This document shows positions 46,911-56,874 of a stretch of DNA of 64,000 bases, piece after piece. Position 1 is the first letter of the stretch. Each line of letters opens with the position of its first letter. The notes below the pieces were generated by a model. It was given only the letters and a program-made list of their open reading frames with translations, was not told the DNA's origin and searched no databases. The DNA comes from Cognataquiflexum nitidum (GTDB lineage: Bacteria; Bacteroidota; Bacteroidia; Cytophagales; Cyclobacteriaceae), in assembly GCF_022538055.1 (NCBI RefSeq), contig NZ_JAKZAM010000016.1, positions 1 through 64,000 on the forward strand. Direction: 5' to 3'. The translations under genes were made by a program, and so were the position numbers.

Positions 46911-47642
46911 CTATTCCCAATTGTACCAAATCATATTATTTTCATTAGAAGAATCTCTAAATTTTCCTTTGCCTACCGGGTCATTTATAATATTTTCAAT
47001 TGATGAATCAATACCAATTAGTACAGATAAAGGAACTATTCTTATGGATTTTTTAGGTTCCTTAGCACCATTCCCTGAAAAAATTTCCCATTCATTAAGT
47101 TCAAAACGAAAATACTCTGTTAACCGACATCCTCTTAATGCATCTAAATTAGTAAACACCAGAGAACTTTCCGGAACATCATAATTCCAAGATATTGTAT
47201 CATCAAGGTATTTCCAAGTCTTGTTATCTTGACCCCAAGGTTTGGTCATATCAGGTGTATCAAGTGTGGATTTCTCGTTGTCAATAGGAAAAATTTGGAA
47301 TGTGTTTATTCTTTCGAGATTATAATAATCAAGTGCTCCTAACATCATTAGTGAACTCCATGATGAATCAACTTCCCTTATTTCAAAATTGCCTAAATCT
47401 TTTAAATGAATTTTCCTTGCCTTTTTATCTTTCAATAGAACGTTAATAATTCCTTTAAAAATCAATTCTAAGTCATCAGTATTTTCATAAAAAATAGCAC
47501 CACCTAATAAAAGCTCAAATCCAAGACTATTTAACAATCCAATAGTGTATGAATATCTAGGTGTTTTATGCGGTTTTATAAGATATCTATGATAGCCATA
47601 TTTATCTATTCTATTTTTAATTTCAATAAATATGTCCTTCAT
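46911..47642 (-). CDS. DUF4262 domain protein
   Basis: A 243-residue protein with the DUF4262 pattern at the start: a helix, then KYGYHRYLIKPHKTPRYSYTIGLLNSLGFELLLGG. Acidic patches follow. The family has no known function and often appears in small accessory genes, sometimes near toxin or immunity genes. It is next to the relic at 46151 and the broken lipoprotein gene, which suggests an accessory patch, but no toxin partner is visible. Confidence 0.7.
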   Translation of the reverse strand: MKDIFIEIKNRIDKYGYHRYLIKPHKTPRYSYTIGLLNSLGFELLLGGAIFYENTDDLELIFKGIINVLLKDKKARKIHLKDLGNFEIREVDSSWSSLMMLGALDYYNLERINTFQIFPIDNEKSTLDTPDMTKPWGQDNKTWKYLDDTISWNYDVPESSLVFTNLDALRGCRLTEYFRFELNEWEIFSGNGAKEPKKSIRIVPLSVLIGIDSSIENIINDPVGKGKFRDSSNENNMIWYNWE

Positions 47643-47739
47643 TTAAATCTATTTTTATAATCCTAAAATAGGGAAGATAAAAATGCGAGAATCATTGAAA
47701 ATTTCCCTTGAGCTAGAAATAGGCAATTAAATACTCCCA

Positions 47740-48516
47740 TTACTTCTTATACAACACATAAAACAAATCCAAACCTTTATCAGTGTGGTCGACCAAAATA
47801 TAGTCTTCATGGCTGATGTCGGTGACAGAGGAGCCTTGCTGTTGGTGGAGTTTGTTGCGATTCATCCTGTTCAGGATTTCATATGGCCACCTCAGCACAA
47901 AAGCCGGAAGCCTGTATTGCAGATCCAAAATATCAAATCGCATGATTTTGCGGACTGAGGCCCTGTTGGCTTCATGGTAATTCCATACTTTTTCATTACC
48001 CCCAATTCCCAGAGATTCCACTTTATCAAAAATCCCCTTGCACAGATCTGTCAGTTGCGTACCTGTGTATTCCCTGATATGCCATGGATTGCGGGAAAGG
48101 GTATGCTTGATATTGGGCGTGGAGATGATCGCTTTGCCGCTGGGCTTCAGCACACGGTATATTTCCTGCAAAAAAAGCTTGTCATTTTGGATATGCTCGA
48201 TGACCTGAAAGCTGACCACGGTATCATAGGTATTGTCCTTCAATCCGGAAAATGGAGGAATCACGGCCTGTTCAAATTGGATACCGGGAAATTTGACCTT
48301 CAGGTTATCTATCACCTCATGGATTTTGTCGATCCCGAGGTAGCTGTCTACATTTTCCAACAAAACCTCCACCCCTCTTCCCTCACCGCAACCTACTTCG
48401 AGGAGCTTTCCACTGACCAAAGGTTTGGCAGCAATGTACGCTTTGAGCAGACGCTGATGGATGGGATTGTCACTCACCAACTTATCCGAAGCGATTTCCG
48501 TTGTATAGGTAGCCAT
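47740..48516 (-). CDS. Class I SAM-dependent methyltransferase
   Basis: A 258-residue methyltransferase with motif I LLEVGCGEGRG, GIDKIHEV, TVVSFQVIEHI and YRVLKPSGKAIISTPN in the usual order of the Methyltransf_11/25 class. The substrate is unknown; related enzymes act on lipids, quinones or sugars. It is divergent from the GWxTD gene at 48566, with a 49-base spacer. Confidence 0.85.
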   Translation of the reverse strand: MATYTTEIASDKLVSDNPIHQRLLKAYIAAKPLVSGKLLEVGCGEGRGVEVLLENVDSYLGIDKIHEVIDNLKVKFPGIQFEQAVIPPFSGLKDNTYDTVVSFQVIEHIQNDKLFLQEIYRVLKPSGKAIISTPNIKHTLSRNPWHIREYTGTQLTDLCKGIFDKVESLGIGGNEKVWNYHEANRASVRKIMRFDILDLQYRLPAFVLRWPYEILNRMNRNKLHQQQGSSVTDISHEDYILVDHTDKGLDLFYVLYKK

Positions 48517-48565
48517 TCAAATTTTCATTAATTTGTGCAAAATTAAGGTTAATTTTTAATACAAG

Positions 48566-49816
48566 ATGATAGGACAAAAAATCAGCAACAAAATAAAGCC
48601 AATTACTGGCTTGGCATTATTTCTCTTTTGCATTCCCTCAATCATTTTAGCACAACAAAATCTCGAAACGGTCAATCAGGCATTGAGGTATTCCCGTTAC
48701 TCCAGGATATCTCTAAAAATCATCCCAATCGAAGAACCAAACAGGACCTTCCTCCTACAGATGCCTGTCGAAAAAATCGAAGAAGACATTGAGTTTGGCA
48801 GCTATGAATTTTATTATGGTGTAGTTTCAAGTTTTCAGGAACCTTTGACTGACCAAAATCTTATCAGGCTCAACGTTCAAGACATTATCCGTGAAACCGA
48901 TTACCACTATTTCTTTGAGAAAAGAGTGACTGTACCTGAAGGCCAGCAAATGGCGATTGCCCTGATAAAAGCTGTGGATACTAGACAGGGCGATGAATAT
49001 TTTTACCACATGGACCTCATCAGCCCCTTTATATTCGGCCATTCCAATTTTGGGGTTTATTATGAAGACAAGATTCCTTTTGATCAAAACTTTTTGATTC
49101 AAAATGAACCGGTGGAACTTAAAGGCAGAGGCATTGTCAACCTCCATACGTTCTTTTATCCCAACACCTTTGATGTCCCGATGCCGCCGATGGAAATCCG
49201 GCCTGCACCTGTCCCAAGAGAGGTAAAAGTAGAATATCAGGGCAGTTTTTTGGCAAATCTACCAAAGGCATTTGCAGGCGAAGGATATTACTTTATACAG
49301 TCTGACACCAATTCTACGCAGGGAGTAATGTTAAAGACTGTGCATGACATTTTCCCAAGGGTCAAGGATTATGAGGAAATGGTGGATATGGTCACTTACA
49401 TTTCCACAAGAAGGGAGCATGAACTCCTCAAAGAAGCTGCTGATAAAAAAATCGCTTTGGACCAATATTGGTACACCTTGACCAAAGACACTGTTTCTGC
49501 CAAAAAACTCATCAAAGAATATTTCAAGCAGATTGAATTTGCCAATATCCTATTTACGGATTTCAAAGAAGGATGGAAAACTGACCGGGGGATGGTCTAC
49601 ACTGTCATGGGGCCACCAAACGAAGTGTACTTCAGGATGGACAGTGAAAGTTGGTCTTATGGAACACCTGACTCAATTTCAAAAATAACCTTTACCTTTG
49701 CGCGGGTCAAAAATATTCTGACACCAAGTTTTTATACACTCAACAGGTCAAGGGCTTTGCAGCCCGAATGGTTTAAAAGTATCACATTATGGAGAAACGC
49801 GCAGATGGATTTCTGA
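48566..49816 (+). CDS. GWxTD domain protein
   Basis: A 416-residue exported protein with a signal peptide ending near ILAQQ. The C-terminal region contains GWKTDRGMVYTVMGPPNEVYF, the hallmark of the GWxTD domain, found mainly in Bacteroidota and related phyla and of unknown function; it is often in lipoprotein or surface-linked proteins. The last 28 bases overlap the RlmB-like gene, so translation is likely coupled. Confidence 0.88.
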   Translation: MIGQKISNKIKPITGLALFLFCIPSIILAQQNLETVNQALRYSRYSRISLKIIPIEEPNRTFLLQMPVEKIEEDIEFGSYEFYYGVVSSFQEPLTDQNLIRLNVQDIIRETDYHYFFEKRVTVPEGQQMAIALIKAVDTRQGDEYFYHMDLISPFIFGHSNFGVYYEDKIPFDQNFLIQNEPVELKGRGIVNLHTFFYPNTFDVPMPPMEIRPAPVPREVKVEYQGSFLANLPKAFAGEGYYFIQSDTNSTQGVMLKTVHDIFPRVKDYEEMVDMVTYISTRREHELLKEAADKKIALDQYWYTLTKDTVSAKKLIKEYFKQIEFANILFTDFKEGWKTDRGMVYTVMGPPNEVYFRMDSESWSYGTPDSISKITFTFARVKNILTPSFYTLNRSRALQPEWFKSITLWRNAQMDF

Positions 49817-50565
49817 TCAACAAAGGCGAACAGGACAAGGATTTCATATTCGGTACAAGGGCAGTCATGGAAGCAATCCTTGCTGATAAGGAAATAGATA
49901 AGATTTTAATTGACAAAGAAGTCAACAATGAACTTGTCAAAGAACTCCTCAAACTGGCAAAAGATGAGAAAATCCCCGTTGTCCGTGTCCCTGATGCCAA
50001 GCTGAACAGGATCACCAGAAAAAACCATCAGGGTGTAGTAGCCCATATGTCTTCCATTGAATATGCTTCCTTGGACAATGTCATTGAAGAATGTTTTTCA
50101 AAAGGAATTTCCCCGTTGATTTTGGTTTTGGATAGAATCACCGATGTGAGAAACTTCGGTGCCATAGCCCGGACTGCCGATTGTGCAGGCGTCCATGCGA
50201 TCGTTATTCCAGAAAAAGGCGCAGCCCAAATCAACTCAGATGCTGTCAAAACCTCTGCAGGAGCATTGAATCACCTCCCCATCTGCAGGGTCAAAAATTT
50301 GTATTATACCGTCAAGGATCTCAAAAAAATGGGACTCAATGTCATCAGTGTCAGTGAAAAAACTGAGAGACTGATGTATGAAGCTGATTTTTCTATTCCT
50401 ACTGCTTTGATCTTGGGTTCTGAAGAAGACGGGATCTCGCCTGAGCTCATAGGACTGAGCGATGAATTCGTCAAAATCCCCATGTCAGGCAATATCGGAA
50501 GTCTTAATGTCTCCGTATCTGCAGGAGTGGTGATTTATGAAGCTATTCGTCAGCGATCAAAATAG
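49789..50565 (+). CDS. rlmB: 23S rRNA 2'-O-methyltransferase RlmB-type (TrmH/SpoU family)
   Basis: A 258-residue SpoU-class enzyme with all three motifs: DRITDVRNFGAIARTADCAG, LILGSEEDGIS and IPMSGNIGSLNVSVSAGVVIYE. The N-terminal segment (FIFGTRAVMEAI) is the substrate-binding domain of RlmB, which methylates G2251 of 23S rRNA. It overlaps the GWxTD gene by 28 bases, an unusual pair for an rRNA enzyme. The stop is nine bases from the convergent MscS gene. Confidence 0.9.
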   Translation: MEKRADGFLINKGEQDKDFIFGTRAVMEAILADKEIDKILIDKEVNNELVKELLKLAKDEKIPVVRVPDAKLNRITRKNHQGVVAHMSSIEYASLDNVIEECFSKGISPLILVLDRITDVRNFGAIARTADCAGVHAIVIPEKGAAQINSDAVKTSAGALNHLPICRVKNLYYTVKDLKKMGLNVISVSEKTERLMYEADFSIPTALILGSEEDGISPELIGLSDEFVKIPMSGNIGSLNVSVSAGVVIYEAIRQRSK

Positions 50566-50574
50566 GCCTGCAGC

Positions 50575-53082
50575 CTATTTTTTGTCTGGGTCAGTTGGAG
50601 TTTTTGGTTTCGGATTTTCTTCTTGTTTGATTTCCCCCGGTTTTATGACTTTCTCTCCTATCAGCCCAGGAAAATTTTTGATATGAAGATCTCTTTGTGG
50701 GAATGGAATCTCAATACCATTTTCTTTAAATGATTTGAATATCCCACGCATCACCTGATCTCTTATCAAAATCCAGATATCCACATCATTGACCCAAAAG
50801 AGCACCCGGAAATTAACTGAACTGTCCTCAAAATTCTGTAAAAAAACCTTCGGAGCAGGCAGGTTCATGATTTCCTCCCCTCCCAATTGCTTTTGAATCA
50901 GTTCTGTCACCAAATCCATGTCAGAATCATAAGCAACCCCAATGATCAATTCTACCCTTCGGGATTTATCAGAAAGCGTCCAATTGGTCAAGTGATGTGC
51001 CAAAAGATCGCCATTTGGAATAATCACTTCAGCTCCGTCCCAATTTTTAATTTTGCTAGCCCGAATCCCAATATCTTTTACAACGCCCTCCACAGTGCCT
51101 ACCTGTATGGTATCTCCGATCTGAATGGGCCTTTCAAATGCCAAGATAATCCCTGAAACAAGGTTGTTGACAATCGTCTGCAATCCAAAACCGATACCTA
51201 CAGACAAAGCACCGAGTATAATGGTGATTTTATCAATTGGAATGCCTGAGGCTGCAATCGCAATTAAAAACCCCAAAGTAAATACCGCCAATTTGATCAA
51301 TAGAATGGAAGAACCCAATCTTTTGTTTCTCTCATTCCCATGCTGCTCATCTTTTATGGATGCGAAATAACCTATGGTATTTGCCAGAAAAGAGGATAAG
51401 TAAATGATCAGAATAAAGACGGCAATCTGAGAATAGGTAAAAGAAGCATTGAGGATTTGTCGTGGCTTATCAAAAAAATTAAAAACCATTTCCAAGAAAG
51501 AATCCAACAAATGCAGGCTTTCCAGAAAATAATACCCCCAAATGATAATGGCAAGGTATGTGAAAAACTTGTTTACCCTTTTTTGAATATCATAAAATGC
51601 AACAGCCGAAGTAAAACCATCTCCGCTTTTTTTGCTTACCTCTATTTGGATATAAATAATTTCCTTGAGTATGATCACAAAAATTATCAAACTAACAGCA
51701 TGCAACAAACTGATAGAACCTACGATTCCAATCATTTTTGAAAGGCTAAACCTCCCAAAGATGTTTGTCAAAAAGGAGACTGATTCGAAAATGATATAAA
51801 TGATCACTATGGTTTTTAAATAAGAAGGCAGGTTTTCTTCCTTCTTCTGCTGAAGTTTGATCATTTTCCAACCAAGAAAAATTCCTAAAAAATTGAATAC
51901 TATCAGATGCCATCTTTCCTGATAAGCCACCTCCCAATAAAGGTTGCTGATCACGCTGATGAAAAACAGGGAATAAACCAATAGCCAGAGTCTGAATGCC
52001 TTGGGAGACAACCGGCTTCTCAGCAGAATGGTAGAGGTAGTTACTAAAATAAACATAAGCAAGGCGAAAAACACTGCCGGTGGATAAGGATAAAAAAATG
52101 GAGAAATAGCCAAAATGACCACAAAGGCTGAAAGAAAAGGATGCTTATGCAGGTATTTTAACCTCCCAAATATGATTCCCGAAAACTCTTTTTCGAGCCT
52201 TATCTTTTTGATGTTAGAATTGATGTAGAAATAAAGTAAAAAAACCAGACCCAATAGAAAAAAGGTAAGAGGGATATTCCTTGACAAGTAATTCCCAACT
52301 ATCCACTTGTTGATTCTGAATGCGTCAAAAAAAATGTTAATAAGCCTGTCCGTATTTGGAAAATCTCTTGGCTCCCAGATATAATTGTTTTCTTTGTCAA
52401 ACAAGGTTCTTTCCAATTGGGTACGGGCCAGTCTCAAATCATCCACCCTCAAGTCAATGTTATTCAAAATATTGGAAACCCTAGATTGAATGACCGCGGT
52501 CAAAATCCTCTGAGAATTAAGAATGCTGTCTGTCTCATGAACTTTGGTCTTTAATGACTTGATAGAAATCTGGTATTCGACCAGCATGGTGGTATCTCTA
52601 AAACTGTACTTAAGCAGGTCGTCATTCTGAATACTGTCAAGTTTTTCTTTGAGTCCCACAAGTTCCTCAATCCTAAAAAAAATCACCTCATCCTTATCCT
52701 TTATTCTTCTTTTAGTATAAGCCAGAAGGTTTTCAAGGGCTGTGAGGTATCTCAGGTTGATCTTGGTATTCTCAGGGGAAAGTGTCTCTGTAATCCTGTC
52801 CAAAACTCGTTGGGCATCAGGGACAATCTGCATGATTTCTGTCGTATCAAGTTCTTTTTTCAAAACCTGATTCATGCCATTTAGCGTCGTGGAAAATTGC
52901 TGGGCCTTTTTGATACTTCCTTCCAAAGAAGGCTTATTGTCCACTACAATCTCCCTCATTTGTTCCTCTAAATTCAGCTCAAGAAGACTGTCGATAGAGT
53001 TAATTACAGGTATTTCCTGAGCAAATCCAAAATGGGAGGTCAGAAAAACTAAAGCAAAAAGAAAAATGGTTTTATAGCCCAT
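50575..53082 (-). CDS. Large MscS-family mechanosensitive channel (MscK/YbdG-like)
   Basis: An 835-residue protein: signal peptide to about 21, coiled-coil periplasmic domain about 30-260, about ten membrane helices (270-640), then the MscS domain with GALSVGIGFGLQTIVNNLVSGIILAFERPIQIGD, the pore-lining helix TM3 and the beta domain, ending in a basic/Pro-rich tail. Such large MscS proteins open on membrane tension and let solutes out at hypo-osmotic shock. The gene is convergent with rlmB and no operon partner is visible. Confidence 0.9.
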   Translation of the reverse strand: MGYKTIFLFALVFLTSHFGFAQEIPVINSIDSLLELNLEEQMREIVVDNKPSLEGSIKKAQQFSTTLNGMNQVLKKELDTTEIMQIVPDAQRVLDRITETLSPENTKINLRYLTALENLLAYTKRRIKDKDEVIFFRIEELVGLKEKLDSIQNDDLLKYSFRDTTMLVEYQISIKSLKTKVHETDSILNSQRILTAVIQSRVSNILNNIDLRVDDLRLARTQLERTLFDKENNYIWEPRDFPNTDRLINIFFDAFRINKWIVGNYLSRNIPLTFFLLGLVFLLYFYINSNIKKIRLEKEFSGIIFGRLKYLHKHPFLSAFVVILAISPFFYPYPPAVFFALLMFILVTTSTILLRSRLSPKAFRLWLLVYSLFFISVISNLYWEVAYQERWHLIVFNFLGIFLGWKMIKLQQKKEENLPSYLKTIVIIYIIFESVSFLTNIFGRFSLSKMIGIVGSISLLHAVSLIIFVIILKEIIYIQIEVSKKSGDGFTSAVAFYDIQKRVNKFFTYLAIIIWGYYFLESLHLLDSFLEMVFNFFDKPRQILNASFTYSQIAVFILIIYLSSFLANTIGYFASIKDEQHGNERNKRLGSSILLIKLAVFTLGFLIAIAASGIPIDKITIILGALSVGIGFGLQTIVNNLVSGIILAFERPIQIGDTIQVGTVEGVVKDIGIRASKIKNWDGAEVIIPNGDLLAHHLTNWTLSDKSRRVELIIGVAYDSDMDLVTELIQKQLGGEEIMNLPAPKVFLQNFEDSSVNFRVLFWVNDVDIWILIRDQVMRGIFKSFKENGIEIPFPQRDLHIKNFPGLIGEKVIKPGEIKQEENPKPKTPTDPDKK

Positions 53083-53334
53083 GGGTAAATTTTTACATCC
53101 TAAATGTAAGGAGATTAAGGAATTCAGCCAACATGCTGTACTTTTTCAATCCTTCTATTTCCCTATTTCATCTCACAAAAAGAAATCTCGAAAACAACTT
53201 ATCACGCCATTTTGACCGAATATTAAGGAAAAAATGAAAGATTAATGTCAAAATGGCTTGATTTTTTGGTTGGTACAAAATTTAATAAATGTATCCATGA
53301 AAATAAAATTGATATAACCTAAAAATATCTAACC

Positions 53335-53763
53335 ATGAAACTTGTAAAATACAACCAACTTGACCCGGCTTATCCGGCTACCTTCAGCACCCTTTTGGAT
53401 AGATTCTTCAATGACTCTATCGGACAAAATCTCAAGCAGTTTACACCCGCTGTAGACATCTCTGAAGATGAAAGCAAATATGAGCTCCATGTTTCCGTCC
53501 CCGGAATGAAAAAAACAGACTTCAACCTGGACTTGACCGAGGGAAGACTTACTGTATCCGGAGAGAGAAAGATGGAAGAAAAGAAAGAAGGGAAAAACTT
53601 CCATTCTCTTGAAACACATTATGGCTCTTTTAGCAGGTCATTCTATTTGCCGGATGATGTCAATTCTGACAGTATTGAGGCTATTTATGAAGATGGACTG
53701 CTTAAAATCAACTTGCCAAAAGCGGAGAAAAAAGTAAACAAAGCAAAAATCGAAGTAAAATAA
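53335..53763 (+). CDS. Hsp20/alpha-crystallin small heat-shock protein
   Basis: A 142-residue protein with an alpha-crystallin domain (about 38-140): FTPAVDISEDESKYELHVSVPGMKKTDF, RLTVSGERK, YGSFSRSFYLP and the C-terminal IEDGLLKINLPK-like segment (YEDGLLKINLPKAE). It binds unfolding proteins in the cytoplasm. It is followed by a strong terminator and stands as a single gene. Stress control is likely, but no heat-shock element can be pointed to. Confidence 0.92.
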   Translation: MKLVKYNQLDPAYPATFSTLLDRFFNDSIGQNLKQFTPAVDISEDESKYELHVSVPGMKKTDFNLDLTEGRLTVSGERKMEEKKEGKNFHSLETHYGSFSRSFYLPDDVNSDSIEAIYEDGLLKINLPKAEKKVNKAKIEVK

Positions 53764-53766
53764 GGC

Positions 53767-53795
53767 AAGTGGGGAAACCCACTTCCTGTTTTTTT
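53767..53795 (+). terminator. Rho-independent terminator after Hsp20
   Basis: Arms AAGTGGG and CCCACTT around a GAAA loop (53767-53784), then CCTG and seven T. Confidence 0.85.
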
Positions 53796-53877
53796 GTTGT
53801 AAAGATGTGGATTCGATCCACCCAATAAAATTTACTGTTAATCCTTGTTAAAAACTTACGCCAATTCCAAAAATAAG

Positions 53878-53910
53878 CTTGGTAATTGATAACAGGACTC
53901 TGTAAATTTC
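53878..53910 (+). promoter_or_regulatory. Candidate promoter of the DegP/DegQ-type protease gene
   Basis: CTTGG at 53878-53882, 20 bases, then TAAATTTC at 53903-53910, one base off TAnnTTTG. It predicts a start near 53916, 27 bases before the ATG. Confidence 0.4.
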
Positions 53911-53942
53911 GTGTACAAACCAGAACTTAAACCACTATCAAA

Positions 53943-55436
53943 ATGAATAAAAAGCAGTTTTTCCTGGGAATCATCCTTGCTTCCCTCATAGGTGGAGTAA
54001 TTGCTCTTGCAGGGGCAAGCTACCTCACCAGGCAGAATTCAGCCTCTAACTTTACCGACAAACAAGATACAAGTTTAGTTAATTGGCTGTCTGACGATAA
54101 ATTCATAGTGCCTGACGGAATCAATTTCGTGGCTTCCGCAGCAGCGGTGACTCCGGCTGTTGTCCACGTAAAAAGCAGTGTCACCATCTCCCAAAGTCAA
54201 AGAGGTTCAGACCCGTTTGAGGAGTTTTTTGGCTTTCGCAATCCTGAAAGAGAAATGAAGCCAAGAGAAGGGATGAGCTCAGGTTCCGGCGTAATCATAT
54301 CGGAAGATGGATATATCGTGACCAACAACCACGTCATCGAAAATGCAACCAAGATCGATATCTCCTTGGAAGACAATACAAGATATACCGCCCGAGTTAT
54401 CGGCACAGACCCTACCACAGATTTGGCTTTATTAAAAATCGAAGCCAAAGGTTTACGTTTTGTGAAGTTTGGTGATTCGGATAAAATGAAAGTCGGGGAA
54501 TGGGTATTGGCAGTAGGCAACCCTTTTGACCTTACTTCGACTGTGACTGCGGGTATTATCAGTGCCAAAGCTAGAAATATTGGTATCCTGAGAGATTTGG
54601 AAAACAACCTTCAGATCGAATCCTTCCTTCAGACGGATGCAGTGGTCAATCCCGGCAACTCTGGTGGCGCTTTGGTTAACCTTGCCGGTGAACTTATAGG
54701 TATCAATACTGCAATAGCGTCTAGAACAGGAACATTTAACGGTTATGCATTTGCAGTTCCGAGCTCAATTGTTAAAAAGGTGATGGATGACCTCTTGGAA
54801 TATGGAACAGTTCAGCGGGGATTACTTGGGGTACAGATTCAGGACATTTCTAGATTAGACGAAAGTCTTTCAGGAGGACTGACCACTTCCAGAGGTGTGT
54901 ATGTAATCGATGTCAACAAAGGCAGCGGCGGTGAAGAAGCCGGATTAAAATCAGGTGATGTCATCATCGGGATAGATGGGATAGAGACAAACAACGTTGC
55001 AAAACTCCAAGAGATGGTCGCAAGAAAGCGTCCTGGAGATAAAGTTGAAATCAAATACCTAAGAAATGGAAAGGAATCCAAAGCAACAGCCATGCTTAAA
55101 AACATCTCTGGTGACACCAATATTGTGAAAGTAATTCCTCCAAAAATCGTAAGCTTCGACGGGGTGACTTTTGAAGACATCAAGCCTGCTATGAAAGAAA
55201 GACTTGGCTTAGAGGGAGGGGCAGGTATCACTTCTGTGGAAGACAACAACTGGAAAAAATCAGGTGCCAAGCCGGGCTTCATCATCACCTCAGTGATAGG
55301 TTCGGGAGGCAGAAATAAGATCAACAATTCAGAACAACTAGTAGAAATACTTAAAGACAACATTGGCGAAGAAGTTGTAATCTTAGGATTGTATCCAAAT
55401 GGTCAGGAATACTATTTTGAAATTAAAATAGAGTAA
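53943..55436 (+). CDS. degQ: Periplasmic Do/DegQ-type serine protease (HtrA family)
   Basis: A 497-residue HtrA protease with an N-terminal membrane anchor or signal (7-25), a trypsin-like domain with His130 (VTNNHVIEN), Asp160 (PTTDLALLKI) and Ser240 (NPGNSGGAL), and two PDZ domains (about 290-385 and 400-497). It degrades or refolds damaged proteins in the periplasm. Length matches DegP/DegQ. It follows Hsp20 but has its own promoter and terminator. The choice between DegP and DegQ type is not decided by sequence. Confidence 0.93.
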   Translation: MNKKQFFLGIILASLIGGVIALAGASYLTRQNSASNFTDKQDTSLVNWLSDDKFIVPDGINFVASAAAVTPAVVHVKSSVTISQSQRGSDPFEEFFGFRNPEREMKPREGMSSGSGVIISEDGYIVTNNHVIENATKIDISLEDNTRYTARVIGTDPTTDLALLKIEAKGLRFVKFGDSDKMKVGEWVLAVGNPFDLTSTVTAGIISAKARNIGILRDLENNLQIESFLQTDAVVNPGNSGGALVNLAGELIGINTAIASRTGTFNGYAFAVPSSIVKKVMDDLLEYGTVQRGLLGVQIQDISRLDESLSGGLTTSRGVYVIDVNKGSGGEEAGLKSGDVIIGIDGIETNNVAKLQEMVARKRPGDKVEIKYLRNGKESKATAMLKNISGDTNIVKVIPPKIVSFDGVTFEDIKPAMKERLGLEGGAGITSVEDNNWKKSGAKPGFIITSVIGSGGRNKINNSEQLVEILKDNIGEEVVILGLYPNGQEYYFEIKIE

Positions 55437-55459
55437 GGTTAAATGTCGATTTGATTACC

Positions 55460-55494
55460 AAAGCCGGTCTGAAATTCAGATCGGCTTTTATTTT
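55460..55494 (+). terminator. Rho-independent terminator after the DegQ-type gene
   Basis: Arms AAAGCCGGTCTG and CAGATCGGCTTT (one wobble pair) around AAATT, then a T-rich tract (TTATTTT). Confidence 0.85.
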
Positions 55495-55604
55495 GCCTAA
55501 AGGTGCCAAAACACCCCTACACGAAGCATGGCTAAATCTTGAAACCAAAAAAATGAAGTGCAAAGCTTGGCCAAATAAAAGGCCAACTATCTAAGGGAAA
55601 AAAA

Positions 55605-56309
55605 TCAATGACAAACGGTGATTTCGGTGGTCAGGTTTCCTTCACTGTATACAGGAAGCTTTGGACTGATGTAATTGATCCCCAAACCCATCCCTCTTAC
55701 GATAAATAATATGCCGATAAACATCGCAAAATAAGGAAGGGCATTGGTCAATTTGGTTCGGATAGAAAGCGAAAGGATTTTTCCTGAAATCATGGCCATG
55801 ACCAGCATTGGGGTAGTTCCCAATCCAAAAAAGAACATGTACATCGCCCCATCAAGGGGGCTTTGGAGAGCGAGTGAGGCAATCAAGGCAATGTATACCA
55901 TGCCGCAGGGAAGCAGTCCATTGAGTAGTCCGGATGCGAAAAAAGCCGGAGTACCGCCTTTTTTAAGAAAATATCCCAAGGAGGATTTCAATTTGTTTAC
56001 CCCACCATATAATCCGGATTGGGTGATTAGTCTCTCGGAACTTTTGTAAAAAAATGCCATTAATAAAATCAGCACTCCCATTCCTATGGAAATCCATTGC
56101 TGAATGCCCGCCAAAGCGAGTGAAAAACCCACTAATCCAATCAAGGCGCCTAACATGGAATAGGTGACCGTCCGGCCTAAATTATAGATGATTTTATTGC
56201 GGAGAAATCGGGAGTTGTCCTTGGTAGATACCGCCAATGCAATAGGTCCACACATGCCCAGGCAGTGAAAAGAACCTAAAAACCCCAACAAAAACGCCGT
56301 CCAGATCAT
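55605..56309 (-). CDS. Sulfite exporter TauE/SafE-like membrane protein of the cbb3 cluster
   Basis: A 234-residue membrane protein with about six helices and an opening MIWTAFLLGFLGSFHCLGMCGPIALAVS. The Cys-rich start with GMCGP is typical of the DsbD-like/TauE-SafE proteins that follow fixH in Bacteroidota oxidase clusters. Despite the family name, a role in copper or haem handling for cbb3 oxidase is more likely from context. Its ATG directly follows the fixH stop, and it is the last gene of the cluster. Confidence 0.85.
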   Translation of the reverse strand: MIWTAFLLGFLGSFHCLGMCGPIALAVSTKDNSRFLRNKIIYNLGRTVTYSMLGALIGLVGFSLALAGIQQWISIGMGVLILLMAFFYKSSERLITQSGLYGGVNKLKSSLGYFLKKGGTPAFFASGLLNGLLPCGMVYIALIASLALQSPLDGAMYMFFFGLGTTPMLVMAMISGKILSLSIRTKLTNALPYFAMFIGILFIVRGMGLGINYISPKLPVYSEGNLTTEITVCH

Positions 56310-56735
56310 TTAAATATTGATTTTTTCTTCATAAAAATAATCCACCCCATTTTCTGACCATGTTAATTTTAACTTCCAGTAGCCCGGCATCAGACTCTTC
56401 AAGTCAAAAGCATTGGCATTCGGGTTAATCACATCAAAATCAATCTCCTGATCTAATCTTGCATCTGATGGCCTGAAAAGATGCATCGTACCTTTGGAAC
56501 CTACAGGAAGATGCAGGTCCACTTTTTTGAGTTGGATATCATAATTCAAAACCTTATAGTCAAGTGAATTAGCATTGATCATTTTTTCTATCTGATCTTG
56601 GTATCTGATCTCTTCTTCATAATAATTTTGGGTCACAAGATGGATATCATCCTGCTTCACGCAAATTGTCACTAATCCTACCATCAAGCTGATGAAGACA
56701 ATCAATGTGATTACTATTCCTTTTCCCCAGTCCAT
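56310..56735 (-). CDS. fixH: FixH-family cbb3 oxidase accessory protein
   Basis: A 141-residue protein with one N-terminal membrane helix (WGKGIVITLIVFISLMVGLVTICV) and a beta-rich periplasmic domain ending in MPGYWKLKLTWSENGVDYFYEEKI, the FixH pattern. FixH supports copper loading and assembly of cbb3 oxidase. The stop touches the start of the TauE/SafE-like gene. It is 140 bases from ccoG, a gap with no gene. Confidence 0.9.
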   Translation of the reverse strand: MDWGKGIVITLIVFISLMVGLVTICVKQDDIHLVTQNYYEEEIRYQDQIEKMINANSLDYKVLNYDIQLKKVDLHLPVGSKGTMHLFRPSDARLDQEIDFDVINPNANAFDLKSLMPGYWKLKLTWSENGVDYFYEEKINI

Positions 56736-56874
56736 ATTTTGATTTAGTTAATTGTTATTTGGTTATTCAGTTTTAAAGTTGAAAGGTTGCAAAGTTGGAA
56801 GGTTATTGGTTTGTGGTTATTTGTTTAATTGATTAACTGAAACCGAATACTAATTACTGACTACTATAAAGTGA

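Noticed and set aside
55605..56309. TauE/SafE-like protein as part of the sulfur module
   Set aside because: It directly follows fixH in the cbb3 cluster, so an oxidase-assembly role is more likely than sulfite export.
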